A stretch of DNA of 64,000 nt from Paracentrotus lividus. Taxonomy: Eukaryota > Echinodermata > Echinoidea > Camarodonta > Echinidae. The position numbers were made by a program, and so were the translations under genes. Under the pieces are notes generated by a model that saw only the letters and a list, made by a program, of their open reading frames with translations, did not search any database and was not told the DNA's origin. The stretch spans positions 48,135,612 to 48,199,611 of the forward strand of contig CALNVZ010003433.1 of assembly GCA_940671915.1 (NCBI GenBank), given 5' to 3'. Below, one piece after another: positions 45,107-55,890 of the stretch (position 1 is its first letter; each line of letters opens with the position of its first letter).

Positions 45107-45903
45107 CCCTATTCTGATTGGGCTTTTCAAGAGGAGATTTTGACTGGGGGGGGGGGGGTCAATTTGACTTGGGGGGTCAATTTGACCCCCCCCCCCTCCC
45201 TGAGATCTTGGCCGCAGATGGTCCGATCGCCGCAAAATTTTGCACGAACGTCGCTGCACATGTAAAGGGCATTGCGGATATATTTTTTGCCAAAAAAAAA
45301 ATTCACATATTTAATCTATGCAAATTTATGCGTACTCATGTATGCAAATTAGATGCTTTTTTATTAAAATCGTTAATATTTCATTAATAAACATAGTTAT
45401 AAAGCTCAAATTTTTGAGTAGCAAAGTCAACAGTATTGAATTGACATATTCAGAAATTTCAAATTAATTCTTTTGTATTCTATTGTTTCGTGAATTTCTT
45501 ATGTATTCTATTGTTTTATTTCTTATGTATTTCTTTGTTTTTGTAATTTTTTATGCTTGGGAAATGTTTCTTGATCAATACTAAGACAAATTTAATCAGT
45601 CACAAGGCTCAGAAGGCACAATTATCAGTGTTATAAAGCAATTTAGGAAATGCAGTATTTTGTACACAAACACATGGAAAATGAAGATTTTCGTTCAATT
45701 TTGGCCTGACATGCGATTACATAATGTTGCGTAACACGTCAACGGAGTGTCCGATTTTTTCAAACTTGGTGTCAAAAGTTGCGGGACACTTGAAAGAAAA
45801 AAGTCATAGAGCGCCGGGTCGCGATTTGCAGCTGTTGCACGGCAGTCGCAGATTTCGTACAGGGGGGGGTCAAATTGACCCCCCCCCCCCAGTCAGAATA
45901 GGG
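45107..45903. mobile_element. 797-bp MITE with TTAA target duplication
   Basis: TTAA flanks both ends (45103-45106, 45904-45907). Termini CCCTATTCTGA and TCAGAATAGGG pair; inside each lies a TCAATTTGACCCCCC-type block with long G or C runs, and further pairing includes GCGATC and TTGCAGCTG-like parts less clearly. Non-coding. Confidence 0.75.
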
Positions 45904-45909
45904 TTAACT

Positions 45910-47070
45910 AATTCTAAAAAAAGAAAAGGAAACAAAAACATGAAGAGGATAAAGGTCTAAGGAGAAGGTAGAGACCATGAAGAGACAAAAAAGTAAAATA
46001 TTTAAAATTGGAGGGAAAAAATATTGAAGAAATGAAATAGAAAATTATAAAGAATTAACAAAAATTACAGACTTTGTAAGAAGAGGGTGAAGTAAAATAA
46101 TAGAAAGACCTCACAAACCCAAAGTACAGTACACATACCAGGAGAAGTTAAAAATATACTATCAAAAACTCTACTATTCTACATGTACTACTACAATGTA
46201 TGGTCATGCATATATCCTCTACAAATATAATTATGCCTCTATTCCCTCTACCAAATTAATTTCTATTGTCCAAATAAACCAATTACCTTCATGGACCGTT
46301 AGTCATGAATTGTTTAAAATAATGGATATACCACACTAAAAATGCATTTATAATGACAAATTTCTACTGAACCATGACGGAAAGAAATGAGCTGGCAAAT
46401 ATTGTTGTTTTGAGTATAAAGATATATCTAGAGACTTGTGATAGTGACTGTTAGTACCATATTAGGATAGCGTTCTGAAAAGTTTATAATGAATTTATGA
46501 TTTATTTTATATTTCAAATTTCAATTGTCAAAACAAACACAAAATTATTGTTTTTCCTACATGTACATGTAAGTGGTTTATTGCATGCAGATTTCATGGT
46601 AAGCTACATACTGTACATGTACAATGAACATACATGTACATGTATGTATCCACATATAAATTCCTTCAGAAATAAACTACCAGTAGTACACTGTACCAGT
46701 AACTAAAATAATAAAAGATACAATAATTTACAGAACTATAGGTTAGTTGGGTGTTATTTGAATATCTAGTCTAGGCGGCATTAATGCAGTATAATTAGTA
46801 AAAGCACACATTCTATACTACTACATGAACATTATATGTATTATATTTAAAAAAACATGCAATCATGCTATCACATACATGTGGGGCTTGCTTGCGTGTG
46901 TGGGCGTGCTGACCGCAGCTTACAAATACGGCTCATTCTGGGCAACGTGAAATTCATGGAGAAAAAATTAGAATCACAGCAAAACAAAAATAACAAGAAC
47001 AATCTCTGTTGTCAATTACATAATACATGTACATACAAAGTTGCAGATGGATGTTAAATCATGTACATGT
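45910..47070. other. AT-rich stretch with ACATGTA runs
   Basis: Purine-rich at 45905-46100, then AT-rich with several ACATGTACATGTA runs (46560-46640). No gene or element boundary seen. Confidence 0.45.
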
Positions 47071-47073
47071 ATA

Positions 47074-47253
47074 CTGTATAAGCGGTTATTTTCGCGGTGA
47101 CTTTACTTTCGCGAATTTCGCGACTCGGTCATTGCGAAAATTTCCACACCAGTACAAGTCATCACCAAAATCGCTAAATTTTGCTCTCGCGAATTTCCCC
47201 AACTAGTCCAAAATCACGAAAATATCTGGACGCGAAAATATTGGCTTATACAG
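47074..47253. mobile_element. 180-bp MITE, CTGTATAAGC termini, TA target duplication
   Basis: Ends CTGTATAAGCGGTTATTTTC and the near-complement CGAAAATATTGGCTTATACAG pair (shown in part). TA flanks both ends (47072-47073, 47254-47255). The inside is rich in TCGCGAATTT and CGCGAAAAT, in both orientations. Elements with these ends are widespread in marine invertebrates, to my knowledge. Confidence 0.8.
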
Positions 47254-47659
47254 TACATGTTCTTTGTAGTTGTTAAAGCCCAGCTTGGCAATTTACAGGT
47301 ACTGGGTTACAAAGCTCAAAATTGGCATACAAACTGTACACTGTACATCCTGTAGGGCATACATGCACACTGTTCAATTTCATCTAGTGCCTGCCCCTCA
47401 AATTTAAAATTTTAGACATAGCAGAACCTCTTGCCTAAATATATGTATCATTTAAAGAATACTCAAAATACAATTTTGATAATTTGAGTTGGATCCCTAC
47501 TCATTAAACTTGGATTTAAAGCAATTCTGGATTGGTCAAAACGTAATTTTTTTTATGTACATGTACCAACTGCCAAAATACTGACAGTGTCACCGTTTTT
47601 CTCTGGGGGCTTGTACCAGGCGATATTTTTAGCAGGGGCTATGTACATTTTTACATATA

Positions 47660-47905
47660 TGTGTTGGCTCAGTGGATAGAGCGTCCGCCTCATAATCGGG
47701 AGGTTGTGGGTTCGAGCCCCGGCCGCATCATACCAAAAGACGTTACAAAATGATAGTTGCTTCTTCCCTGTTTGGCATTCAACAAGAAGGGGATAGAGCA
47801 ATGTCCTTCTGGCACTGCTCAGCGGCCGCCGGACCCACGAGAAAAGGGGCAAAACAATTATCCGATCATCTTTGTTTCGGACAATAATATTTGGAGCATT
47901 TTGGA
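47660..47905 (+). mobile_element. tRNA-derived SINE, copy 2
   Basis: Better preserved than the copy at 19837. A box TGGCTCAGTGG at 47665-47675 and a near-perfect B box GGTTCGAGCCC at 47709-47719. The anticodon-loop equivalent is CTCATAA, which would give a CAT anticodon. The body matches copy 1 up to GGACAATAA and TTTGGAGCATT. A pol III promoter is therefore present. It lies in the proposed gene B intron, opposite to gene B. Confidence 0.85.
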
Positions 47906-47928
47906 GCATGTAAAGCAGCTACAGTTGT

Positions 47929-48154
47929 ACAGGCCAATCTACTTGATCACCAGTATTTGATTGATTGTGCTAACTCTAAAATTGCTTCCATGTGTCATTT
48001 ACAAATTTCCCAGGATCTTACGTACGAACGTTCACATCACCTTGTGATACCGAATGTTTATTACAGGCCAATCTACTTGATCACCAGTATTTGATTGATT
48101 GTGCTAACTCTAAAATTGCTTCCATGTGTCATTTACAAATTTCCCAGGATCTTA
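47929..48154. repeat. Direct duplication, two 92-bp copies
   Basis: 47929-48020 and 48063-48154 are the same 92 bp as far as I can read (start ACAGGCCAATCTACTTGATC, end CCAGGATCTTA), separated by 42 bp. It starts right after the SINE. The identity suggests a recent duplication or an assembly artefact. Confidence 0.9.
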
Positions 48155-48363
48155 TAAAGGACAATAAAAAAATTAGGAGTGTATCACTGATTGCACCAAC
48201 ACATACAAAGACAGGAATAAAAACTACAATTAGTAATCAATCATTCCTATTACATCTATCACTATTAAAACTGAGGGCCAGTGCTTTTCTGTTTTAGTCA
48301 GAAGTGGAACAAAATTAACAGAAATAAATTCAAAGAGGTGAATAGTTCTTGGTCTAATTTTAA

Positions 48364-48819
48364 AGGTAGTGTCAGCCTTTTGCAGGCAAAAATATTAAAT
48401 TTCTAGTTTTTAGAGGATATAGTAGTATACCAATGACTACATTGTATATCTTCCCGCAGCATGATTAAGCTCAATTGCGTATGTTTGTCATTATATTGCG
48501 ATTATCAAAATTTATTCCTATTTTTTCGAACCTCGAAAAATATACCGTACGGTGCGAACCGCTGACCGTTAGCGCACAGAATTATGCACGCTGATGCGCC
48601 GTGTGTATATTGCTGTGTACGGTCCGTGCTGCACGCGCTGTAATATCAACTATGTTGATGGAGAGCTGATCAAGATTGGTAGTCAGATTTTCGTTTCGTA
48701 TTACTGATCTAGGCAACCTATGACAGTAAGATTGAATAGACAGTATAGGTCGATCATATTCTACAGTTATGCCAAGTTGCATTAGTTTTCGCAATTTGTG
48801 AAAAAGGCTGATACTACCT
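48364..48819. mobile_element. 456-bp MITE with TTAA target duplication
   Basis: TTAA flanks both ends (48360-48363, 48820-48823). Termini AGGTAGTGTCAGCCTTTT and its complement with one change pair. The centre is unusually GC-rich for the area (TACGGTGCGAACCGCTGACC, GCACGCGCTG). Non-coding. Confidence 0.72.
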
Positions 48820-48823
48820 TTAA

Positions 48824-50541
48824 AGCCAGCTTCAGTAATCATATCACACACTTCTTAACCACCAGAGTTCAAGATTAAAGGTGCTATTAATAGTGTTTTT
48901 AAAAGAATTTCCAGGCAGTTATTAGCATCTATTTTGAAATTCCAGCAGAATCGTTATTATTTCTAAAGCAGTTTTTAGAAAACAGAAATACATTTGATTA
49001 CAGGGTACATGTACATAAATTGAGTCATGCTTCAATGAATCCCAGATCTGAATTTCCTCAAAATATTCACAAATTGGTCATTTGTGGGCCATAAGAGATT
49101 AATTGATAATATATGGATGATATTCAGTATAGCAAAGAAATATAGGAAATATAGTAAATGTAGCAAATGTACATGTACATTTCAATGAGGGGTTTAAAGG
49201 GAGGGGGAGTGGTAAGAAAATAGTTGGTTTTACAATGCCAGTATGATAGATTTTGATAGAGAATACCAGGAATAAATTTTTATTTGCGACTTCGTAATTG
49301 GTCCAGATTCATGTACAGTTTATCATGCCCTCAATATCATGAAATTAAGATAAAGAAATGTAAATACAGTGTAGCAGCCCTTTTTTGGTGTGTAAAATTT
49401 AAAGCTCTACTTTTACACTTTATCATTTCCATGAACCACCATTATTTCCAAAGAATATTAGAATTTTATTGTCATTCATAATTAGGAATTCAAAACTTCA
49501 ACACGACCATGTGAAGTGATCAGAAATTTAAATAACAATAATATTGCTCTCTAGTCAAATACATGTATGTAGGGTAAAAAATATCTGATCTGATACAAAA
49601 CCAATAGCCTATCAGCATTAAAGATTCAAATGCATGCTACATGAAGGCAATGGTAACTCGATGATGATTGGATGACAACATCACGGAAACAATCAAAATA
49701 CAGGGGTCAAGGGTCAGGTTCATCATGAACAGGGATAGCCATTCAGGTGTGCATCATGCATGTTATAGAGTACCGAAGTGTTGATGTCATAATCGCCTGT
49801 CGTTCCAGTTACTGGTTCTAAACAAAAAAGCCTGTGCATGAGGTTAAGCCTAAATGCGGTCCAGCAACGGGCTAGACTCGGGCACATACACAAACAGGTT
49901 TCGGTGCGATCACGGTTCTATTGTTCAAACACAAGATTGTTTAGAACCAGCAACCATGACAACACCACCGTTATGACATCACACTTTGGTACTCTAAATT
50001 GTTCCTTGGATAGGACTGAAATTCATTAAGGAGGGTAACATGAAAAAGGGGGTCTATGCAACGTAATGGTCTTAATAATAACACGGTTGACTACCGTATA
50101 AATAACAAAAGATGTAAATCATAGACAACATAAACCTTGAAAGAAGTTCATCACTGCATTTGCAGATTGACGATAACCACAAGAGGGTATTCATTTTTCT
50201 CTCAATGTCAAGAAGTTAATTCCCTGTTTCCGTATAGACTGCATCTACGGATATTATTATTTTTTTTTTTACATTTAAGAGTTACAGCAGCACTCAAAAG
50301 CTTGTGCATCTAACTTGTACGCTAGTCAACACTTTTTGCAAGAGTGATCATAAATTTCCTTTAACCCTGAACCATCTGAATATTTCATATAGTTTGGGGT
50401 GGTATCACATCTTTTTACAACATAAAAATTATATTTGCGTTGATTGGTCCTTTATCAAACCATATTTCTCAAGGAAAAAAATCTTGGTGGTCAAGAAAAT
50501 ACACATGGATTTTCAAAACAAGATAATTTAAGGATTCTTAC
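48824..50541. other. Gene B intron sequence, no feature seen
   Basis: AT-rich with ACATGTACAT runs near 49010 and 49170. A moderately GC-rich part at 49740-50000 holds a hairpin-like palindromic pair (GAACCAGCAACCATGAC against CAGTTACTGGTTC), perhaps another small foldback, which I could not delimit. Confidence 0.4.
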
Positions 50542-50638
50542 CCTATCTCCTCTGTAAATGGGGTTCTTTGAGAAAGCAGACCAACCGCTATCTTCCGTCT
50601 CTTCGTTCAGTCTTCCATAGTTGTTTCGCAATCTCCTC
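50542..50638 (-). CDS. Gene B exon 3: cytoplasmic tail
   Basis: On the minus strand the acceptor TTTTTTAATGATAG precedes the exon and the donor GTAAGA follows. One base completes a Gln codon with exon 2; then RRLRNNYGRLNEETEDSGWS and AFSKNPIYRGDR follow to a whole codon. Basic residues right after the membrane helix are the expected stop-transfer signal. NNYGRL and NPIY look like tyrosine-based sorting or phosphotyrosine-type motifs. Phase agreement with exon 2 and strong splice sites support it well. Confidence 0.78.
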
Positions 50639-51174
50639 CTATCATTAAAAAACATAATCATAGATTCAATATACAGATGTTTTCTGTAAAAATGTGATGA
50701 ACAGATCTTAAAGGAGTTTTTAAACTAATGTCAGTGTAAAATTGATATTTATAATTATGAGTTTTTCCTATTGCCACACTTTGGCAAGGGAACTGGTAAC
50801 ATGCAAACATCCAGGAGATTTAAACATTTGAATGCATGTATAAGAGTCCTACTATGTGCTTTACTGTAAATTTCACACACTAATCAAATGACTACCTTCA
50901 AAATTCACCCCTGGACTTAACACTATACCCTACCCTAAACCTAAAAAAAAAATCCCTATTACCATCCTAACCCTATCTTTATAGACAAAACAAGGAATTG
51001 TCTTTGAAGCGTCACCCTGTACAATGGTGACTGGTTTGAGGAGAATGTGCAATGAAGTTTAGGTTTATAAATCCTACGTCCATAAAACAAATATACAGGA
51101 TATTAATTTACTGAAAATCACAGAAATTGTTATTATTTATAACTTCTTATTATTATTTCATTGTGTTCACTTAC

Positions 51175-51979
51175 TGTCTGAAGTAGATGACAACACCAAC
51201 AATCAAGATAAGAAGTAGAGCTGTGACGACCAGGCCAACGACAACAGACGTGTTACCATGGTGAACTGCATTTTTATTAGGTTCATCAGGCTTGGTTGTA
51301 AGTGTACCAGTGGTCAGAACCTCCGCAGGCTCCGTGGGCTTCTTTGGGGGTGCTTCTGTCGGCGCTCCCGTTGGGGCTTTTGTTGGTGCTTTTGTATTCA
51401 CTGGTGTAGCTCTTGACGGGGTAGGTGTTCCAGGATTTTCCGAAGGGCCAGTGGGCGTGGCATTTGAAGTGGTATCGGGGGCAACGGTGGGTGTGTCTGT
51501 ACCATTGGGGCCTGGGAGATCGGTGTTAAGAGCATCGGTGTTTGGGAGATCAGTTGGCAAGTCAGTTGGCATGACGGTCGGGATGTCGGTTCCATCCGTT
51601 GCCATCTTATCAGTCTCGGGCATGACAGTGCCATCGGGGCTGGTAGCTGTTCTATTCATCGACGCCGTACTGTTCACTTGAGGTGCAGGCGTAGATAATG
51701 TGGCAGTGCAGTTTCCGGTGGAGTTGTCACACTTGGGTGCACTGGTTGCTACATCGGGGGTCGTCATGTCTACAATGGAGGTTAAATCCATAATGGTGGT
51801 CAAGTCTGTTCCAAGTTCCATGATATCTGTTACATTCAGGCCTGTACCGTCTGTGCTGTTATTTGTGCCTGGTGCCTGGGTAGTTTTATTAGGTTGTGCT
51901 GTGGGCGCCTGTGAGATTGCTGGAGGTGCAGGTTCTGGTGGGCTTTCCCCCGCTACATGGCTGGTTGAAAGTAAAAATG
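51175..51979 (-). CDS. Gene B exon 2: mucin-like ectodomain and membrane helix
   Basis: Main exon of a type I membrane glycoprotein. On the minus strand the acceptor is T-rich (ends TTGTTAG) and the exon completes an Ala codon with exon 1. It finishes the signal peptide (FLLSTSHVAGE), then encodes about 220 residues dominated by Thr, Pro, Ser, Ala and Asp, with many N-glycosylation sites (NKT, NNST, NVT, NSTG, NCT, NST, NRT, NGT, NAT, NTS). Repeats include PTDLPTDLPNT and TKAPTKAPTGAPTEAPP. A single hydrophobic helix, SVVVGLVVTALLLILIVGVV, is followed by IYFRQ. Such proteins (sialomucins, CD164-like, CD34-like) act in adhesion or line lysosomes; homology cannot be decided because this composition evolves fast. 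Two Cys (CDNSTGNC) may form a small loop. In-frame TAA overlaps the donor GTAAGT at the end. Confidence 0.85.
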
Positions 51980-52584
51980 CTAACAAAAAAAAGAAGAAAA
52001 TAACAGTTCAAGAAAGGTCAATATATGAGAATAATACATTGTAATTATACATCGAACAAAAAATAAGAGAATAAAATTAACAAATCGAACAGTTAAATAG
52101 TTATAAATGCCAAAGATAATATGAAATAGTACAATATCATTCATGTATGTGGAGATGTTCCAAAGATATTCACAGATAAGATTCTGCATTTTCCTTTTTC
52201 TTTTTGTCTATGTTTGTTTGTTTGTTTGTTTGTGTTTTTTTGTTTTTTTTTTGTCCTTTAATATAAATATTCAAGGTATCACTTGAATTTAACAAGAAAA
52301 TCTAGATTTAATCAAATTTCAATTTTTAACATCATTACTTCAGAATCACACATTCTTACTTTTTAACAAGAGAAAAGAAATAGAAATGGATTCGGTAAAA
52401 TTATTGCTACAGTTTTTGTAAGACGTTTAGTACTGAGGAGATTAAACCTGCATAGCATTAGACTAATACACTTAAGCCTATAAAGGTCTGGTTAGATTTG
52501 GTTCTTTCAGCAAAACCTGTAATTAAAAACATGTAATTAAAAGAAGCTCCAAACTATCATTTTAATAATGAATTAAGAACCTAA

Positions 52585-52849
52585 TGGCGGTATCGCACCT
52601 GACAGGAGAGTGGAGACAGGTTTGAGACGGTTTTTAGAGATGTCTTGGAGATGTCTCCCGAGGCTTTTCGACGTTTAATGAGTCACTGCTTGTGAGTTGT
52701 AGAAAATTTGACAATGCTTTAAATAGATCTATTAATTTTTTTTCTGTTGCAGAGACGTCTCTAAGATGTCTCCACGACGGAAATATTTACCCGAGATGTC
52801 TCCGTACGTCCGAGTCACAGAGACATCTCCGCGAAGTGAGATAGCGCCT
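52585..52849. mobile_element. 265-bp foldback MITE with TAA target duplication
   Basis: Left TGGCGGTATCGCAC and right GTGAGATAGCGCCT pair with mismatches. TAA lies outside both ends (52582-52584, 52850-52852), as for PIF/Harbinger. Repeated GAGATGTCT/AGACATCTC motifs inside pair in both arms. It lies in the first intron between gene B exons 1 and 2, close to exon 1. Confidence 0.65.
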
Positions 52850-52888
52850 TAATGAATCACGTTCAAGAATTTATTACTCATTTCTTAC

Positions 52889-52934
52889 CTGCAAGCAGCG
52901 AGACACAAATGCACAATGTCGATGAATACCTCAT
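52889..52934 (-). CDS. Gene B exon 1: start codon and signal peptide
   Basis: On the minus strand ATG at 52934-52932 opens MRYSSTLCICVSLLA with a strong donor GTAAGA directly after one base of the next codon; joined to exon 2 this gives a typical signal peptide (short basic start, hydrophobic core, then small residues before GES). The ATG is preceded by CAGTATCACC, a moderate start context. 46 + 805 + 97 + 18 nt of the four coding exons are together divisible by three and encode 321 residues. Confidence 0.78.
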
Positions 52935-52989
52935 GGTGATACTGTCTTTATCCTGAAGTACAAGTTTCTTGGCGCTCCTTCCAACAATA

Positions 52990-54259
52990 TTTATCAATTT
53001 CTCTTATGATGACAAATCTAGACGGGTGAAATAAACAGATGGAATGAAATTCAAAAGTCAGTATAATTGGTAAGGAAAAGATGAGTATTAAATGAGACAA
53101 TTTTTATATTTTTATTTTCAAAATAATGTCAACATAAAATTTCCACAAATGTGTAGGGTTCTGCCTCTGTGGATAAAGGGAAGTAGATCTAGGTTGTTCT
53201 CTTTTTTTTTCTTCTTCTTCTTCTTTTTCTTCAAAATGGCCAACTGACATATTTTCCTTAACATAAAATTTTTTTATTTTTCAAGATGGCCACCAGGTTT
53301 TTTAAATTTCAAGGTAAATATATATTTTCTCAGGTGTACATCATACAATTGATTCTAATGGAGACATAAATTCTCAAGTTTCACAGCAAATCGAGAAGCT
53401 GACACAGGAGTATAAACTTTGATAAATGATTTATTATCGTCTAAGTATGATTCACCAATCCCGTGGGTCAAGAGGTGGGCCCTGATAGTTCTGAATTTGA
53501 GTTTAGCAGGACCAAGACTGCCATTATCAGAAGGTGGCTGGCTATAGGGTTTGCCTGAATGGGTCTTACAACTCACTAGTGCATAAGTTCCTCATAAAAT
53601 TATGGCATTAAATGATAAATCATGTTTGTTTGTTTTGTTTTGTTTTTTTTTTTTTTTTTTTTGTATCATCACCAAATTATACACATAATCAATCACTGTA
53701 GACTCTACATTACGAAGCCCATGGGAATGAAACAAAAGTAGTACATGCATGGATATGTTAAAAAAAACTATTAAAAAGTCAGGATGTCTTCAGTTCAATT
53801 CAAGCTCACAGTCACACACACAGACAGTCACAACTTTAATGGCATTTTCATTGACAAATTGGCACAGACTTCCTTCGCATTGTCATGTTCGTTTATCTAA
53901 AAATCGCAAGTAACAAAAACATATCACAAATTTGGTGAATGAAACAAGATTCAAAAGACAAGAATCTTTAGACCTAAAAGAAGCAGATGTAAACTGAAGG
54001 ATAAGAAGAATGGGAAATTGAAATGGATTAGATCTACCCTTTGCCCCTTTGGCCTTTGTCTTTTTTACAAACACAAATTGTATAACACGGGACTACAACA
54101 TGCTAACCGCTGTGAACATTCAAAGACATCATATCTCAATTGTGGTAAACATGTACAGAATCAGTAGATATGACTTTAAAATCTTCTTAATTGTGCGTAT
54201 TGGAATATTCTCATTAGTAATTTCTACAATGAAAGTATTGAAAATAACGAAATACTCAC
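52990..54259 (-). other. Gene B 5' intron or upstream sequence
   Basis: AT-rich, with TTC-rich repeats (53205-53235) and a poly-T run (53641-53662). A frame at 53355-53576 on the minus strand has mixed composition but no clear splice context. If 54260 is a true donor this is the first intron. Confidence 0.4.
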
Positions 54260-54345
54260 CTAAAACAGCAAAATCGAAGTCAGTGTCGTCTTTCAGAATA
54301 TCGTAATGAATTGTGATGACGTCATAACAAACATGTTGTCAGATC
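54260..54345 (-). promoter_or_regulatory. Candidate gene B promoter / 5' non-coding exon with CRE
   Basis: On the minus strand a good donor, TTTTAG|GTGAGT, ends a putative non-coding exon at 54260. A perfect CRE palindrome TGACGTCA lies at 54317-54324, about 60 bp upstream of the donor, where a promoter-proximal CREB/ATF site would fit. No TATA box at a standard distance was seen. The linkage to gene B is inferred from position and strand. Confidence 0.35.
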
Positions 54346-55016
54346 TCAAAGCGTATAGATCATAGCTTTTCCAATTCGTGAATGTGTACTGGTCACTGAG
54401 AACTGACACCAGTCTCTTTATGACTCATTTATTTTACATCGTATGTTTCTTTTTGTTATCTCGTCATCAACTTAATCAAATAATAAAGTGGTTGCACGAC
54501 GCTCAGTCAATATAAATAATTAAATACCTACTTTCATTTTATGAATGCTATAATGCGTCATATAAAATATCCTAAGGTTGATATATATACTTAGTATATG
54601 CTCTTCACTGAAAGACGCAAAAACGGCCCAAAAAGTCTTTATTGCATGATGAAAGGGAGGGAAAACTTAAAAAATAGAATGATTGCTGAGTGTAAAAGGT
54701 TTTTGTTTTTCTTCTTTAATCATTTATCTTTAGGCCTATACATTTGAAACTGTTAATGCAACACACTTATGACAGTAAGCCTGACTCGAAAGGAAATGGA
54801 CGATTACATATTATGAAAGAGTCTAGTCTAGAGAAAATATATCAATAGGCTATACAGGACCAGAGGCGGATCCAGCATTCTCCAATAGGGGGGGGGGGAG
54901 CGGAAAATTTTTCATCCACATTTCCCTCGATCAGCTGCATAAAAAAAACTAAGTTCCGGGGCCGGGGGGGTATTATAGGCCGTCTTGTAATCCATTGTAT
55001 ACACTCCATTTATTTG

Positions 55017-55020
<4 letters not shown>

Positions 55021-55079
<59 letters not shown>

Positions 55080-55090
55080 CCTCTCTCTTA
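55021..55090. repeat. (CT)n microsatellite
   Basis: About 27 uninterrupted CT units, then CTTTCTCC and more CT. Confidence 0.95.
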
Positions 55091-55724
55091 TCGCTTTATT
55101 TCATTGTTTTTTAGATTACAAAAGTGTTGCTTCATTCCACAACTTGCAAACGGCCATGGGGCCTATATACTATATTTACAAGCATAGCTCCCTTAAAACT
55201 TATATTATTTTAAATGTAACCCTTTACCTATGTTTAATGTATCATAATTATCATAGGTTCATGAGCAGGCCGTAAACGTAGGGGGGGTGGTTCGAACCCC
55301 CCCCCTCCCCGTGGCAAGCAGGGTCCGCTTGACAAAAAAAAAAAAAAAGAAGAAGAAAATGGCTTTATAAAAAAAGAAAAAAGAAAGGAATATCATGTAA
55401 GAACGACCTATATGGACCTTGCCTACCCTATAGCTAAATATATGGTAACTCTCTATACGGCCGAAGGCAATTTTTTTGAACACCTATCCCTCCCCCCCCC
55501 GCTTTTTTGTCCACTTTTGCAGATTTCGAACCCTCCGTAAAAATTAGATGTACGGGCATGATGAGTGTATACAAATATTGTAATTGAAAAGTATTCTATG
55601 CATGTTAATCCATGTGTATGTTTTTTCATCCTTTTTTTTTTTCTTGTTTTTGTTTTGCTTTTTAAGTTGCAAGTATTTTTAATATTTCTTTCTTCTTTGT
55701 TTTCTTTTTTTGTGTGTGTAATAG

Positions 55725-55890
55725 TTTGTTTGTTTGTACATGTACAAGGCACAGACTCGACTAGCATTTATGCTATTTATCCTGGCTCCATTTATCACTT
55801 TAACCTTAATTGTATATTACTATGTATTGTAAAATATATTCTCTTACGATTTTTTTTTTTTCGAATAAAAGTTCAAGCTAAAGTTCAAGT
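55725..55890 (+). mobile_element. LINE 3' end with TTCAAG-type tail
   Basis: GCACAGACTCGACTAGCATTT, TTATCCTGGCTCC (given in part), T-rich sequence, then TCGAATAAAAGTTCAAGC and AAGTTCAAGTTCA. Ending in AATAAA plus short direct repeats is typical of a 5'-truncated non-LTR retrotransposon of the CR1/RTE kind. Confidence 0.5.

Noticed and set aside
44597-45259. 220-codon antisense open frame
   Set aside because: It crosses two MITEs and their poly-C runs, has low-complexity composition and no splice context.
47660-47735. Possible functional tRNA gene
   Set aside because: A and B boxes are good but acceptor stem pairing is absent and the same sequence with a shared non-tRNA body occurs at 19837, so it is a SINE.
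51292-52044. Long Val/Gly-rich frames on the + strand
   Set aside because: Antisense shadow of the mucin-like exon of gene B.
53355-53576. 73-codon minus-strand frame with mixed composition (GESYLDDNKSF...)
   Set aside because: No matching splice sites or similar sequence seen; could be a fragment of an old repeat. Left unassigned.
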